From positions 186,001 to 250,000 of the forward strand of contig NZ_FYDO01000001.1 in NCBI RefSeq assembly GCF_900187615.1: a DNA stretch of 64,000 bases. Direction: 5' to 3'. Both the position numbers and the translations under genes were made by a program. The notes under the pieces are model-generated. The model saw only the letters and a program-made list of their open reading frames with translations, was not told where the DNA came from and did not search any database. Position 1 is the first letter of the stretch. The number at the start of each line of letters is the position of its first letter. Source of the DNA: Pseudomonas sp. Irchel s3f7. GTDB lineage: Bacteria > Pseudomonadota > Gammaproteobacteria > Pseudomonadales > Pseudomonadaceae. Below, in pieces: positions 10,701 to 18,185 of the stretch.

Positions 10701-10881
10701 CGCCGATGACTTTCGGGTTGGCACCCGGGAAGTTGGCGCGGACCACAACGGTGGGTGGCACGACTTCCGGGTATTCGCTGATCGGCAACTGGAACAGCGA
10801 GATCGCCCCGGCGATCAGGATCAGCAGCGACAGCACTGCCGCGAAGATCGGCCGCGAAATGAAGAACTGGGAAAAATTCAT
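7702..10881 (-). CDS. mexF: RND multidrug efflux transporter MexF
   Basis: A 1059-residue resistance-nodulation-division permease of the HAE1 family, full length for the group. It has 12 membrane helices with two large periplasmic loops, and the paired aspartates of the proton relay in TM4 (IGIVVDDAIVVVENVE, near residue 410). The N-terminus is the typical MNFSQFFISRPIFA. MexEF-OprN pumps export chloramphenicol, fluoroquinolones, trimethoprim and, in P. aeruginosa, quorum-signal precursors; whether the same substrates apply here is inference. It lies 12 nt after mexE and overlaps oprN by 4 nt. A very long open frame exists on the opposite strand, but codon pattern and homology support this one. 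Confidence 0.96.
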   Translation of the reverse strand: MNFSQFFISRPIFAAVLSLLILIAGAISLFQLPISEYPEVVPPTVVVRANFPGANPKVIGETVAAPLEQAITGVENMLYMSSQSTADGKITLTITFALGTDLDNAQVQVQNRVTRTEPKLPEEVTRIGITVDKASPDLTMVVHLTSPDKRYDMLYLSNYALLNIKDELARLGGVGDVQLFGMGDYSLRVWLDPNKTASRNLTATDVVTAIREQNRQVAAGALGAPPAPNATAFQLSVNTQGRLVSEEEFENIIIRSGDNGEITRLKDIARVELGSSQYALRSLLNNQPAVAIPIFQRPGSNAIEISNEVRAKMAELKKNFPEGMDFSIVYDPTIFVRGSIEAVVHTLFEALILVVLVVILFLQTWRASIIPLVAVPVSLIGTFAVMHLFGFSLNALSLFGLVLAIGIVVDDAIVVVENVERNIELGLTPVEATKRAMREVTGPIIATALVLCAVFIPAAFISGLTGQFYKQFALTIAISTVISAFNSLTLSPALAAVLLKGHDAPKDRFSKVLDKIFGGWLFRPFNRFFEKASHGYVGTVARVIRSSGIALLLYAGLMVLTFFGFSSTPTGFVPGQDKQYLVAFAQLPDASSLDRTEDVIKRMSEMALKQPGVESAVAFPGLSINGFTNSPNAGIVFVTLKPFDERKDPSMSAGAIAGALNGQYADIQEAYMAIFPPPPVQGLGTIGGFRLQIEDRGNLGYEELYKETMNIINKSHNVPELAGLFTSYTVNVPQVDAAIDREKAKTHGVAVSDIFDTLQIYLGSLYANDFNRFGRTYQVNVQAEQQFRLESDQIGQLKVRNNKGEMIPLATFIKVTDTSGPDRVMHYNGFITAEINGAAAPGYSSGQAEKAIEKLLKEELPNGMTYEWTDLTYQQILSGNTALFVFPLCVLLAFLVLAAQYESWSLPLAVILIVPMTLLSAITGVIASGGDNNIFTQIGLIVLVGLACKNAILIVEFAKDKQEEGLSPLAAVLEACRLRLRPILMTSFAFIMGVVPLVFSSGAGAEMRHAMGVAVFSGMLGVTFFGLLLTPVFYVLIRNFVERGQARKAARALKLESQQ

Positions 10882-10893
10882 CGTAGAGAGCCC

Positions 10894-12147
10894 TTAGTCG
10901 CGTGGAGTCGTGGCAGCCAGCTTCACAGCCGTCCCCGGCGCAACCTTGGCAGGTGCGACTTGGGGCAGGTTGCTGGCTTCCAGCGCCTGGCGTTGTTGTG
11001 CGAGAGCCGCCAACGTTTGTTCGTTGGCCATCGGAATCACTTCAGGCGTGACCGGCGATCCCGGACGCACCCGTTGCAGACCCTTGACGATGATCGTGTC
11101 GTCCTTGTTCAGGCCGCTGCGCACGATGCGCAACCCTTCGATCTTCGGACCCAGCTCCACCGCGCGGTAGGCGGTCTTGTTGTCGGCATCCATGACCAGC
11201 ACGAACTTTTTGCCCAGGTCAGTGCCGACCGCTTCGTCGTTGATCAATGTGGCGCTGTAGGTGCCGCTGCCGACCAGCTTCAAGCGTGCGTACAGGCCCG
11301 GGGTGTAGCTGCCGTCGCTGTTGTCGAACACGGCGCGACCGCGGATGGTCCCGGTTTTCGGGTTGACCTGGTTGTCGATGAAATTCATGACACCCTGGTG
11401 CGGGTTGCCGTCTTCGTTGGACAGGCCCATGTAAACCGGGGTGGTGGCGCCGCGTTTGCCCTGGCGAGCGAGCTGCGTGTACTTGAGGAACACGCGTTCG
11501 TCGGCGTCGAAGTAGGCATAGACCTTGTCGGTGGAAACGACGCTGGTCAGCGGCGTGGTGTCGGCGGTTACCAGGTTGCCGGCGGTGATTTCCGCACGGC
11601 TGACGCGGCCGCTGATGGGGGCGGTCACACGGGTGAAACTCAGGTTCAGTTTGGCCAGGTCCAGTTGCGCTTGAAGCGCGCCGACGGCGGCGCGGGCTTC
11701 TTGTGCGGCACTGGTCCGCGAATCGGCCAGTTCGGCAGAAATCGCGTTGCTGGTGCGCAGACGCTCGCCGCGCTGGGCTTCGTTTTCGCTGCGAGTGGCA
11801 TTGGCACGCGACTGGGCGACCAGTGCTTCGAGGCGGCGGACCTCAGCCTGGAATGGGCGGGGGTCAATCTGGAACAGCAGGTCACCTTTCTTGACCAGGG
11901 CGCCTTCAGTGAACGCCACTTCATCGATCTGGCCGGAAACCCGTGGACGGATCTCGACGGTTTCCGGGGCTTCGAGGCGTCCGGTGAATTCATCCCACTC
12001 GTTGACCGGTTGTTCCAGCACCTTGGCCACGCTGACCTTGGCGGCCGGCATCGTGGCGGCACTTTCCGGCGCCTTGCCGCAGGCGCTCATCACCAGTACG
12101 GCCAACAAGGCCAACGGGAAGCGCAAATGTTTGAGTGACTGTTCCAT
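10894..12147 (-). CDS. mexE: RND periplasmic adaptor MexE
   Basis: About 417 residues. A lipoprotein-type signal (MSAC, Cys at about residue 23) is followed by the lipoyl half motifs, the alpha-hairpin (about 95-165), a beta-barrel and a membrane-proximal domain, as in MexE/AcrA adaptors. It anchors in the inner membrane and bridges MexF to OprN. I chose the ATG at 12147 (MEQSLKHLRF); a TTG at 12162 would add five residues. First gene of the operon, downstream of mexT on the same strand. Two ATC-N9-GAT elements lie in the 236-nt gap and suggest MexT activation. Confidence 0.95.
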   Translation of the reverse strand: MEQSLKHLRFPLALLAVLVMSACGKAPESAATMPAAKVSVAKVLEQPVNEWDEFTGRLEAPETVEIRPRVSGQIDEVAFTEGALVKKGDLLFQIDPRPFQAEVRRLEALVAQSRANATRSENEAQRGERLRTSNAISAELADSRTSAAQEARAAVGALQAQLDLAKLNLSFTRVTAPISGRVSRAEITAGNLVTADTTPLTSVVSTDKVYAYFDADERVFLKYTQLARQGKRGATTPVYMGLSNEDGNPHQGVMNFIDNQVNPKTGTIRGRAVFDNSDGSYTPGLYARLKLVGSGTYSATLINDEAVGTDLGKKFVLVMDADNKTAYRAVELGPKIEGLRIVRSGLNKDDTIIVKGLQRVRPGSPVTPEVIPMANEQTLAALAQQRQALEASNLPQVAPAKVAPGTAVKLAATTPRD

Positions 12148-12221
12148 GGATGCATCCGCCAATGTGTTGAGATTGGCGAATGATGCGCGGCGGGGTGGTA
12201 TGTCACGAATCGAATGGGGCG

Positions 12222-12245
12222 AAGGTAACTATCATTCGGAATGAT
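12222..12245 (-). promoter_or_regulatory. Candidate MexT box upstream of mexE
   Basis: On the minus strand the sequence reads ATCA-N5-AATGAT-N4-ACCTT. This resembles the MexT consensus I recall (ATCA-N5-GTCGAT-N4-ACYAT) and contains the LysR/nod-box core ATC-N9-GAT. It lies about 75 nt upstream of the mexE start in the correct orientation. The centre matches only partly, so this is a candidate site. Confidence 0.55.
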
Positions 12246-12286
12246 ATAAGACTCGACCAAGCCCTCTAGCCTGCGGTTTGCATTCG

Positions 12287-12313
12287 ATTGTCATCAACGG
12301 GATTGATGACAAT
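12287..12313. promoter_or_regulatory. Perfect 11-bp inverted repeat in the mexT-mexE gap
   Basis: ATTGTCATCAA and TTGATGACAAT arms flank CGGGA, and both strands carry an ATC-N9-GAT core. A second short palindrome (TTGCAT-TGG-ATGCAA) lies at 12320-12334, just after the mexT stop region. The symmetry fits a dimeric regulator site, most simply a second MexT site. A weak mexT terminator hairpin is an alternative, but no T-run follows. Confidence 0.55.
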
Positions 12314-12383
12314 TGTGTGTTGCATTGGATGCAATAGTTGCTTGGGGCCGTGTTGCGGCCATTAGTTCGGAGAACAATCCGGA

Positions 12384-13301
12384 TCAGGCCAGGCTGTCCG
12401 GATCCCCGAAGAACATCTGAATCCGCGAGCGCAACCAGCGCTCAGCCGGATCGTTATCCTGCGACCCGCGCCAGGCCATGTGCAGTTCGAAACTGGGCAC
12501 CGGCAACGGCGGATCTTCCGCCCGCACGCCGCCTGCGGCGGTCAGCGCATCGGCGGTGTAGTCCGGCACCGTGGCGACAATGTCGGTTCCGGCGAGCAAG
12601 GTGCTCAGCCCGTTGAACTGCGGCACGGCGAGCACGACATGGCGTTTGCGCCCAAGCTTTTCCAGTTCTTCATCTATAAAGCCACTGAGGTCGCCGGCGA
12701 ACGACACAAGGGCATGGGGGCGGGCGCAGTAATCATCCAGGCTCAACGGTCCCGGCACGGTGTCGGCGCGCAATAGCTTCGGCTTGCTGCGGCGCAGCAC
12801 CTTGCGCTTGGCATTGGCCGGCAGGTCGGTGGTGTAGCTGACACCGATGGAGATCTCCCCGGAAGCCAACAACCCCGGCATGAGGATGTAGTTCACGCGA
12901 CGCACGACCAGCACGATCCCCGGTGACTCGGCGCGCAGGCGCTTGAGCAGCATCGGTAACAAGGCGAACTCGACGTCGTCCGAAAGGCCGATGCGGAACA
13001 CGGCGGTACTTGTGGCAGGATCGAACTCGGCCGCACGGCTGACCGCTGTGGAAATCGAATCCAGCGCCGGGGAGAGCAGGGCGAAGATTTCGATCGCCCG
13101 AGCAGACGGCTCCATGCTGCGGCCGGTGCGCACGAACAATGGATCATCGAACAGCCCGCGCAGGCGCGAAAGCGCCGCACTGATGGCAGGCTGGCCGAGG
13201 AAAAGTTTTTCCGCCGCGCGGGTCACGCTGCGTTCGTGCATCAATGTTTCGAAAACGATCAACAGGTTCAGGTCGACACGACGCAGGTCATTACGATTCA
13301 T
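12384..13301 (-). CDS. mexT: LysR-type activator MexT
   Basis: A 305-residue LysR regulator. It has an N-terminal winged HTH (residues about 9-66, including SVTRAAEKLFLGQPAISAAL) and a two-lobe effector domain. The first 50 residues (MNRNDLRRVDLNLLIVFE and onward) are nearly identical to what I recall of P. aeruginosa MexT. MexT activates mexEF-oprN and mexS. The ATG at 13301 has AGGA 6 nt upstream; a slightly longer frame begins at 13325. The frame is intact, unlike the P. aeruginosa PAO1 alleles that carry an inactivating 8-bp duplication, so the protein should be functional. Divergent from mexS. Confidence 0.95.
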   Translation of the reverse strand: MNRNDLRRVDLNLLIVFETLMHERSVTRAAEKLFLGQPAISAALSRLRGLFDDPLFVRTGRSMEPSARAIEIFALLSPALDSISTAVSRAAEFDPATSTAVFRIGLSDDVEFALLPMLLKRLRAESPGIVLVVRRVNYILMPGLLASGEISIGVSYTTDLPANAKRKVLRRSKPKLLRADTVPGPLSLDDYCARPHALVSFAGDLSGFIDEELEKLGRKRHVVLAVPQFNGLSTLLAGTDIVATVPDYTADALTAAGGVRAEDPPLPVPSFELHMAWRGSQDNDPAERWLRSRIQMFFGDPDSLA

Positions 13302-13469
13302 CTGGAGTCCTGGCAGAGTCAGCAAACTTGACGTGGGCGGCCATATGAGAACAATGGCCCGCAGGAATCTTACGGGGAAAGGCTGGTACTCTGCACCGAG
13401 AAATTCAGATTTCCTACAAAGGCTGCGTCGGATTCATACTGTATCTAGTGATGTTTCCGAGACGACGGA

Positions 13470-13493
13470 ATCAATGACAGGCATGTCGACTAT
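13470..13493 (+). promoter_or_regulatory. Candidate MexT box upstream of mexS
   Basis: The sequence reads ATCA-N5-AGGCAT-N4-ACTAT, matching both outer parts of the MexT consensus (ATCA and ACYAT) with correct spacing but only the last two bases of the central hexamer. It lies 78 nt before the mexS start. In P. aeruginosa mexS is itself a MexT target, which supports the reading. Confidence 0.5.
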
Positions 13494-13570
13494 TAATAGC
13501 CACAGATAGTCTTGGGTTAAAAGCCCGGCTAGAGTTCAAGGCATTAGAGGTTCATTTGGCGAGGTTTGCG

Positions 13571-14593
13571 ATGTCCCGCACGATCCGTTTTCACAAGTTT
13601 GGTCCAGCCGAGGTGCTCAAATGCGAAGAGCATGCGGCCGCTCAGCCTGCACCAGGCGAAGTGCAGGTGCGCGTCGAGGCGATTGGCATCAGCTGGTATG
13701 ACACACTCTGGCGCCAGAACCTGGCACCTTCCCATGCTCGCCTGCCTTCTGGCATTGGCCAGGAAATGGCCGGTATCGTCACGGCCCTGGGTGAGGGCGT
13801 TGAAGACCTGGCTATCGGCGACAAAGTCGCCAGTTTTCCGGCCGAAAGCCCGAACGACTACCCGGTCTACGGCGAGCAGATTGTTCTGCCGCGCACAGCC
13901 TTGACCCGTTACCCGGACGTACTCAGCCCGATTGAAGCGAGCGTGCATTACACGCCGCTGTTGATCGCCTATTTCGCGTATGCCGACCTGGCACGGGTCA
14001 AGCCGGGGCAGTTTGTCCTGGTGACCGACGCCAGCCACTGCGCCGGCCCTTCCTTCGTACAACTGGGCAAAGCCCTGGGTGTGCGAGTGATTGCCGCGAC
14101 CAAAACGGCGGAAGAACGTGAATACCTGCTGTCGCTCGGTGCCGATAAAGTCATCGTCACCGAGGAAGAAGATCTGCTGATACGCATCAACAAAATCACC
14201 GACAACCGCGGCGTGGACGTGGTGTTCGATGGTTTGGGCGGTCCGCAAATGTCGTTGCTGGGTGACGTGCTCGCACCGCGTGGCAGCCTGGTGCTCTACG
14301 GGTTGCAGGGCGGCAACCAGACGCCATTCCCGGCATGCGCAGCGTTCCAGAAGAACATTCAGTTCTTCGTGCACTGCATCGGCAACTTCACCGGGAAGCC
14401 GGAACTGGGCATTACCCAGGACCAGGTCGCACTGCAGCGCGCCTTGCGCGACATCAACCAGTTGACGGCTGATCGCGTGCTGTTGCCGCTCAAGACCCGG
14501 GTCTTCCCGTTTGCCGAGTTTGTCGAAGCACACCGCTACATGGACGAGTGTCCGTGTCGTGAACGGGTTGCCCTTCAGGTCGAACCGGCGTAA
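13571..14593 (+). CDS. mexS: MexS, MDR-family quinone oxidoreductase-like
   Basis: A 340-residue medium-chain dehydrogenase/reductase: GroES-like N-terminal domain (about 25-120), then a Rossmann NAD(P)-binding domain with GADKVI and GVDVVFDGLGG segments. No zinc-ligand set typical of alcohol dehydrogenases is evident. In P. aeruginosa loss of MexS raises MexT activity and switches on mexEF-oprN, probably by altering redox or electrophile stress; its substrate is unknown. The ATG at 13571 has GAGG 6 nt upstream. Divergent from mexT, with a MexT-box-like site in between, and followed by a perfect terminator at 14618. Confidence 0.92.
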   Translation: MSRTIRFHKFGPAEVLKCEEHAAAQPAPGEVQVRVEAIGISWYDTLWRQNLAPSHARLPSGIGQEMAGIVTALGEGVEDLAIGDKVASFPAESPNDYPVYGEQIVLPRTALTRYPDVLSPIEASVHYTPLLIAYFAYADLARVKPGQFVLVTDASHCAGPSFVQLGKALGVRVIAATKTAEEREYLLSLGADKVIVTEEEDLLIRINKITDNRGVDVVFDGLGGPQMSLLGDVLAPRGSLVLYGLQGGNQTPFPACAAFQKNIQFFVHCIGNFTGKPELGITQDQVALQRALRDINQLTADRVLLPLKTRVFPFAEFVEAHRYMDECPCRERVALQVEPA

Positions 14594-14617
14594 CGATCAC
14601 TTCTGTCGTACATCCTC

Positions 14618-14646
14618 AAAGAGTCCGTGTCCCCACGGACTCTTTT
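14618..14646 (+). terminator. Rho-independent terminator after mexS
   Basis: A perfect 12-bp stem (AAAGAGTCCGTG with CACGGACTCTTT), TCCC loop and trailing T-run begin 24 nt after the mexS stop codon. Confidence 0.9.
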
Positions 14647-15162
14647 GCGTTCAGCCCCACCTAAATACCCATTGCCCTGATGGCGGAGCCTTGGGCCAGT
14701 TCGGCAACTGAACTGGTTTTTACTCTTGATCTGTAGCTTCTAATCAGCCACTCAGCCCTGATAATTGAATGATTACTTTCATCTCAAGGAATGAGTCATG
14801 TCTGTGTGTCAGGCTGATACTTGTCAATGCCCATTGCATCTTTCAAAAAGCGCAAGTTGTTGCGTAGTTATAGAAGGCGCGACGATAACTTCTTTCTTTA
14901 TTTCTTGTATTAAACGTCTGTGGGACGTTGTCGGACATTTCATAGGATCGATAATTGGTTTGGTAAAATTCATAAAAATCAATGGAATAGATGGTTGCGG
15001 TCGGTGCTTTCGTGTGGCCGCTCCACTAATTTGTTGAAAGCAACCTCATTCCATTCCAGTGTTAGTATTTGACAGTAAATTCCATCACTACCGCCGTGCA
15101 GTCCGCTCGTTGCGCTTGACTGTTGGTGCGATATAGAACTTACAAGTATCAGGTAAATTTAA
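14647..15162. other. AT-rich intergenic region, possible weak ORF
   Basis: About 500 nt with visibly lower GC than the neighbours. A 79-codon frame at 14798-15037 starts 8 nt after AAGGA and encodes a cysteine-rich start (MSVCQADTCQCP) followed by a hydrophobic helix. I cannot link it to a family and its codon use is unlike the surrounding genes, so I do not call it. The region may hold the promoter of the 15163 gene. Confidence 0.4.
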
Positions 15163-16629
15163 ATGACCAGCATTCATGATCAAGCGATGAACTATGTCTA
15201 TCAACAAGTGCTGCAGCGATTGCTCGGATTTTTTTCGCGGGCCGAACGTACGGCCTTGCAGTTGTTGATCCAGCGTCTGGTGGTAGCGGCGGGGGGGATG
15301 GCCCACATCGGCGATTTCAAGGTGCTGTTGATTCAGACCGGCACCCGCGACAACTGCTACACCCTGGCGCTGCTGCGGGCTGCCCAATTGACGATTGCAA
15401 CCCGGTCACCTGCGACGTTTCAGTTGCGCATCGCCTCATTGCGAATGAATGGGGCCAGCGTGGTGGCTTTGGAAAACATGCATCGCACCAACAGTGCTTT
15501 GTTCATCTATGACGATCCGCGGGTCGAGGTGTTGATGGTGGATGACCGTGAGGTTCTACTCTTTGATCATCAGGCGCCCGTGTCCAGCGCCGGCCGCGAA
15601 TCGAATCGGACTCAAATGCTGTTGATCGGCCATTGCCCTATCCGCAATGAGCTGCTGAATCCATGGGACAGCGGGTACCTGGCCACTGGCGAATTCTATG
15701 GGCAAATCGCGCGTTGGGACGGTGGCGTCGATGCGTTGCTCAGCAGCGAATCGCCGCGTCAGCAAAAACAGTTTACCGACGGTTTGTTGCGCGCTGCCGC
15801 AAAGGCGGGGTTATGGTCGTCGAACATCGGTGAATCCGCTTACAGCGGGTTGTTCGCATTGCTCGATGAACTGGGCAGCGACTGTTATCGCGAGTTCTAT
15901 GGTGATCAAGGCCACGCACAATGGCGTCCGGCAGATCGCTTTGAAACCTGCCGTCGCGCGACCTGCATTGATATTCACGACATGTTGGTCAGCCCCCCGG
16001 AAGAGCGCTGGCCGTTGCTGAACGAGTTTCTTGGATACCAGCCTGACGAACCGGGTGCGCAAACCGGCGACAACGAATACGTGAGCCTGCCGATCTCGGC
16101 GCACCTGCGGGGGCTGCAAGCCTGTTGCCTGCAAGGGCGCAGTTACGAGGCGGGAGTCGCCGAACACCTGCAACGAACCTTGATCATGATGCGTCGCAAG
16201 CAGTTGCCCGATCAGTTGTGCGAACAAGTCATCGAAACCTTTTGCAATCCGGCAACGCAGGGTGAGTTGCGGGCACGGGCAGCGTCTGAAGCACAAAAGG
16301 CCCTCGGTCTGAGTGACGCACAGCTGGTATGTCTGCTCTTTGCGCCTTTTATCGACAACGGGGCCCGCCTTGAGCGTTTTCTTCGTCTATGCCATCCGGG
16401 CATGCTGGTGGCGCTGCCCGATCTGCACCGGGCCATGCAGGGGCAGCCCGTGGCCGAACAAATCATGCAGTGGATGATTGATGTCAGCGGACTGCCGGTG
16501 AGGCTGATTGGCCGGCTTTATCAAATGGCGTCGGTGTCCGAAACGCCATGCATGGCACCTGAAATTGCAGTCGCCAGCGCGGATGCAGCCGGTCTTGCTG
16601 TGGCGGATGAATGGTCTACGGGGCGTTGA
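15163..16629 (+). CDS. Uncharacterised 488-residue protein paired with a MocR regulator
   Basis: Function unknown. The protein has no signal peptide or membrane helix and looks cytosolic. The N-terminal third (about 1-150) is mixed alpha/beta with a run of short strands (FKVLLIQTG, LFIYDD, VEVLMVDDREVLLFD). The C-terminal half (about 230-430) is mainly helical and includes CxxxxxCxD-type cysteines (ETCRRATCIDIHD, near 265). I recognise no catalytic motif. The ATG at 15163 is preceded by AGGT about 9 nt upstream. It lies 40 nt before a MocR-type regulator on the same strand, so the two probably form one transcript; it could be the regulator's partner or its target. Confidence 0.7.
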   Translation: MTSIHDQAMNYVYQQVLQRLLGFFSRAERTALQLLIQRLVVAAGGMAHIGDFKVLLIQTGTRDNCYTLALLRAAQLTIATRSPATFQLRIASLRMNGASVVALENMHRTNSALFIYDDPRVEVLMVDDREVLLFDHQAPVSSAGRESNRTQMLLIGHCPIRNELLNPWDSGYLATGEFYGQIARWDGGVDALLSSESPRQQKQFTDGLLRAAAKAGLWSSNIGESAYSGLFALLDELGSDCYREFYGDQGHAQWRPADRFETCRRATCIDIHDMLVSPPEERWPLLNEFLGYQPDEPGAQTGDNEYVSLPISAHLRGLQACCLQGRSYEAGVAEHLQRTLIMMRRKQLPDQLCEQVIETFCNPATQGELRARAASEAQKALGLSDAQLVCLLFAPFIDNGARLERFLRLCHPGMLVALPDLHRAMQGQPVAEQIMQWMIDVSGLPVRLIGRLYQMASVSETPCMAPEIAVASADAAGLAVADEWSTGR

Positions 16630-16669
16630 CCGTGCGCGGTTTGCGGGGCTGTGCAATTGGACTTGGTCC

Positions 16670-18070
16670 ATGAAAGGTCTACGAGAAACGGACTTCGCCT
16701 ATCAGGCGGTGTACCGATATCTCAACACGCTGATCAATGAGTCTATTGGTCATGGGCATTTGCGCCTGCCCTCCTTGAGACACCTCGCGGATCGTCTCAA
16801 TGTGTCGATTTCGACTATCCAGTACGCGTACTCATTGCTGGAAAAAGAAGGGCGGGTCTATTCGGTGGCCAAGTCTGGCTACTTCGCGGTGCCAGTGTCC
16901 TCGACCGATCTGATTCAGAGCGGCAACGACTTGCTCGAAACCGTGTACGTCAACGCCCGGCGCCCGGGAATGTTTGTCCTGAGTGCCGATGAGCCAGCGT
17001 TATTGCAGCCGCTCGACAGTCCTTTGTTACTGATGGAGCGGGAGTTGCTGCGTCAGTATCCGCGCCAGCCGTTGCCAACGTCGCAACCGTTTGGTGAGCT
17101 GGAACTGCGCACAGCCCTGGCGGCTCGCTACACCTCTTCGCCGGTTCGCTGCTGGCATGCCGAAGAGGTTTTTATCGGCGCCGATCTACGGGGTGTGCTG
17201 GAAATACTGATCATCGTACTGGGCTTGAACGACGCGACAGTGGTGGTTGAATCGCCGTGCGACTGGGCGATATTGCGTTTGCTCCAGGCCGCTTGCGTGC
17301 GGGTGATCGAGTTGCCAGTGCTGGCGAACGGTTGCCTGGATTTCGATCGGCTCAAGGCGTTGCTGGAAACCGAATCGGTGCGGCTGGTTATGGTTTCCTC
17401 GGCCTTGAACATGCCGCGAGGCAGTCTGGCGCCTGATGACAATCGCCGGGCCATCGCGCAGCTGTTGGGCCAACACCACAGTTGGGTGCTGGAGAACGAC
17501 TGTTATGGGGAGCTTTGCTTCGAGGTAGGGCGGCTGCGATTCCGCGATCTGCTGGATCCCGAGCGGCTGATGGTGTTTTCCACGTTCGAGAAAATCATCG
17601 GTCCGGAAGCGCCCTATGGCTATCTGCTGTCGAAGCACTTCAGCGCCGACCTGCAACGGCATTTTCTGTTGCGTTCGTTCCGCCTGTCACCCATTCGGCA
17701 GAAGGCCATTGCACGGTTGTACGGCAATGGCCGCATCGATCAGCACCTGCACGTGCTGCGACGGCTGCTCAAAGAACGCAAGAGTCAGATGACCCAACTG
17801 TTGCAGGAACGGCTGGGTGATGCCTTGCAGGTTGTCGAGCCTCAGGGCGGCGCGACTATATGGGTTCGCTCCCTGCGGCAGGTGAATGTGCGTCGAGTGT
17901 TCCAGCGTTTGTTGGCGCACGAGGTGGTCATTGCCCCGGGTGAATTGTTCAGCCTTCAGGGCTTGCACGCACAGCATCTGCGCTTGAGTCATACCCTGGG
18001 CAGTGAGCACGACCTCGCTCTGGCCCTGGGTTTTCTGGGGGATGCGCTGCGTCTGGAGGCCATCGACTGA
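16670..18070 (+). CDS. MocR/GntR-type regulator with aminotransferase domain
   Basis: A 466-residue MocR-family protein. An N-terminal winged helix-turn-helix (residues about 8-75, LPSLRHLADRLNVSISTIQ) joins a type I aminotransferase-fold domain (about 110-460). The internal-aldimine lysine is expected in STFEKIIGPEAPYGYLLS (about residue 307); the usual SFSK is changed to TFEK, but the lysine is kept. MocR proteins sense PLP or amino compounds and control PLP or amine metabolism; the effector here is unknown. The ATG at 16670 starts cleanly before the HTH. Likely co-transcribed with the 15163 gene. A 34-codon ORF begins 10 nt after its stop. Confidence 0.85.
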   Translation: MKGLRETDFAYQAVYRYLNTLINESIGHGHLRLPSLRHLADRLNVSISTIQYAYSLLEKEGRVYSVAKSGYFAVPVSSTDLIQSGNDLLETVYVNARRPGMFVLSADEPALLQPLDSPLLLMERELLRQYPRQPLPTSQPFGELELRTALAARYTSSPVRCWHAEEVFIGADLRGVLEILIIVLGLNDATVVVESPCDWAILRLLQAACVRVIELPVLANGCLDFDRLKALLETESVRLVMVSSALNMPRGSLAPDDNRRAIAQLLGQHHSWVLENDCYGELCFEVGRLRFRDLLDPERLMVFSTFEKIIGPEAPYGYLLSKHFSADLQRHFLLRSFRLSPIRQKAIARLYGNGRIDQHLHVLRRLLKERKSQMTQLLQERLGDALQVVEPQGGATIWVRSLRQVNVRRVFQRLLAHEVVIAPGELFSLQGLHAQHLRLSHTLGSEHDLALALGFLGDALRLEAID

Positions 18071-18080
18071 GGAGGGCGCA

Positions 18081-18185
18081 ATGACATCTTCTAACGTCCT
18101 GGATCGATCCCGTCGCGTTACGGTCAAACTGCCAGTAAACTCCGTCCCAATTCCTGAACCACTCGATCCCAGAGGTTTTGCATGA
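18081..18185 (+). CDS. 34-residue ORF coupled to pgm, possible leader peptide
   Basis: A short frame with an excellent ribosome site (AGGAGG, 5 nt spacer) and an ATG start. Its TGA overlaps the pgm start codon (ATGA). The peptide is basic in the middle (DRSRRVTVK) and proline-rich at the end ([13 protein letters not shown]). A P-I-P-E-P run could slow ribosomes, so it may be a leader that tunes pgm translation; it could also be a chance frame. I recognise no homologue. Support is the ribosome site and the coupling only. Confidence 0.4.
   Translation: MTSSNVLDRSRRVTVKLPVNSVPIPEPLDPRGFA

Noticed and set aside
7996..12138. 1380-codon frame on the plus strand, antisense to mexE-mexF
   Set aside because: The minus strand encodes full-length MexE and MexF with all motifs. 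The antisense product is low-complexity and rich in H/Q/R/G, typical of GC-rich shadow frames.
14798..15037. 79-codon cysteine-rich ORF as a metallothionein-like gene
   Set aside because: The cysteines do not follow a metallothionein pattern; only a weak ribosome site supports it.
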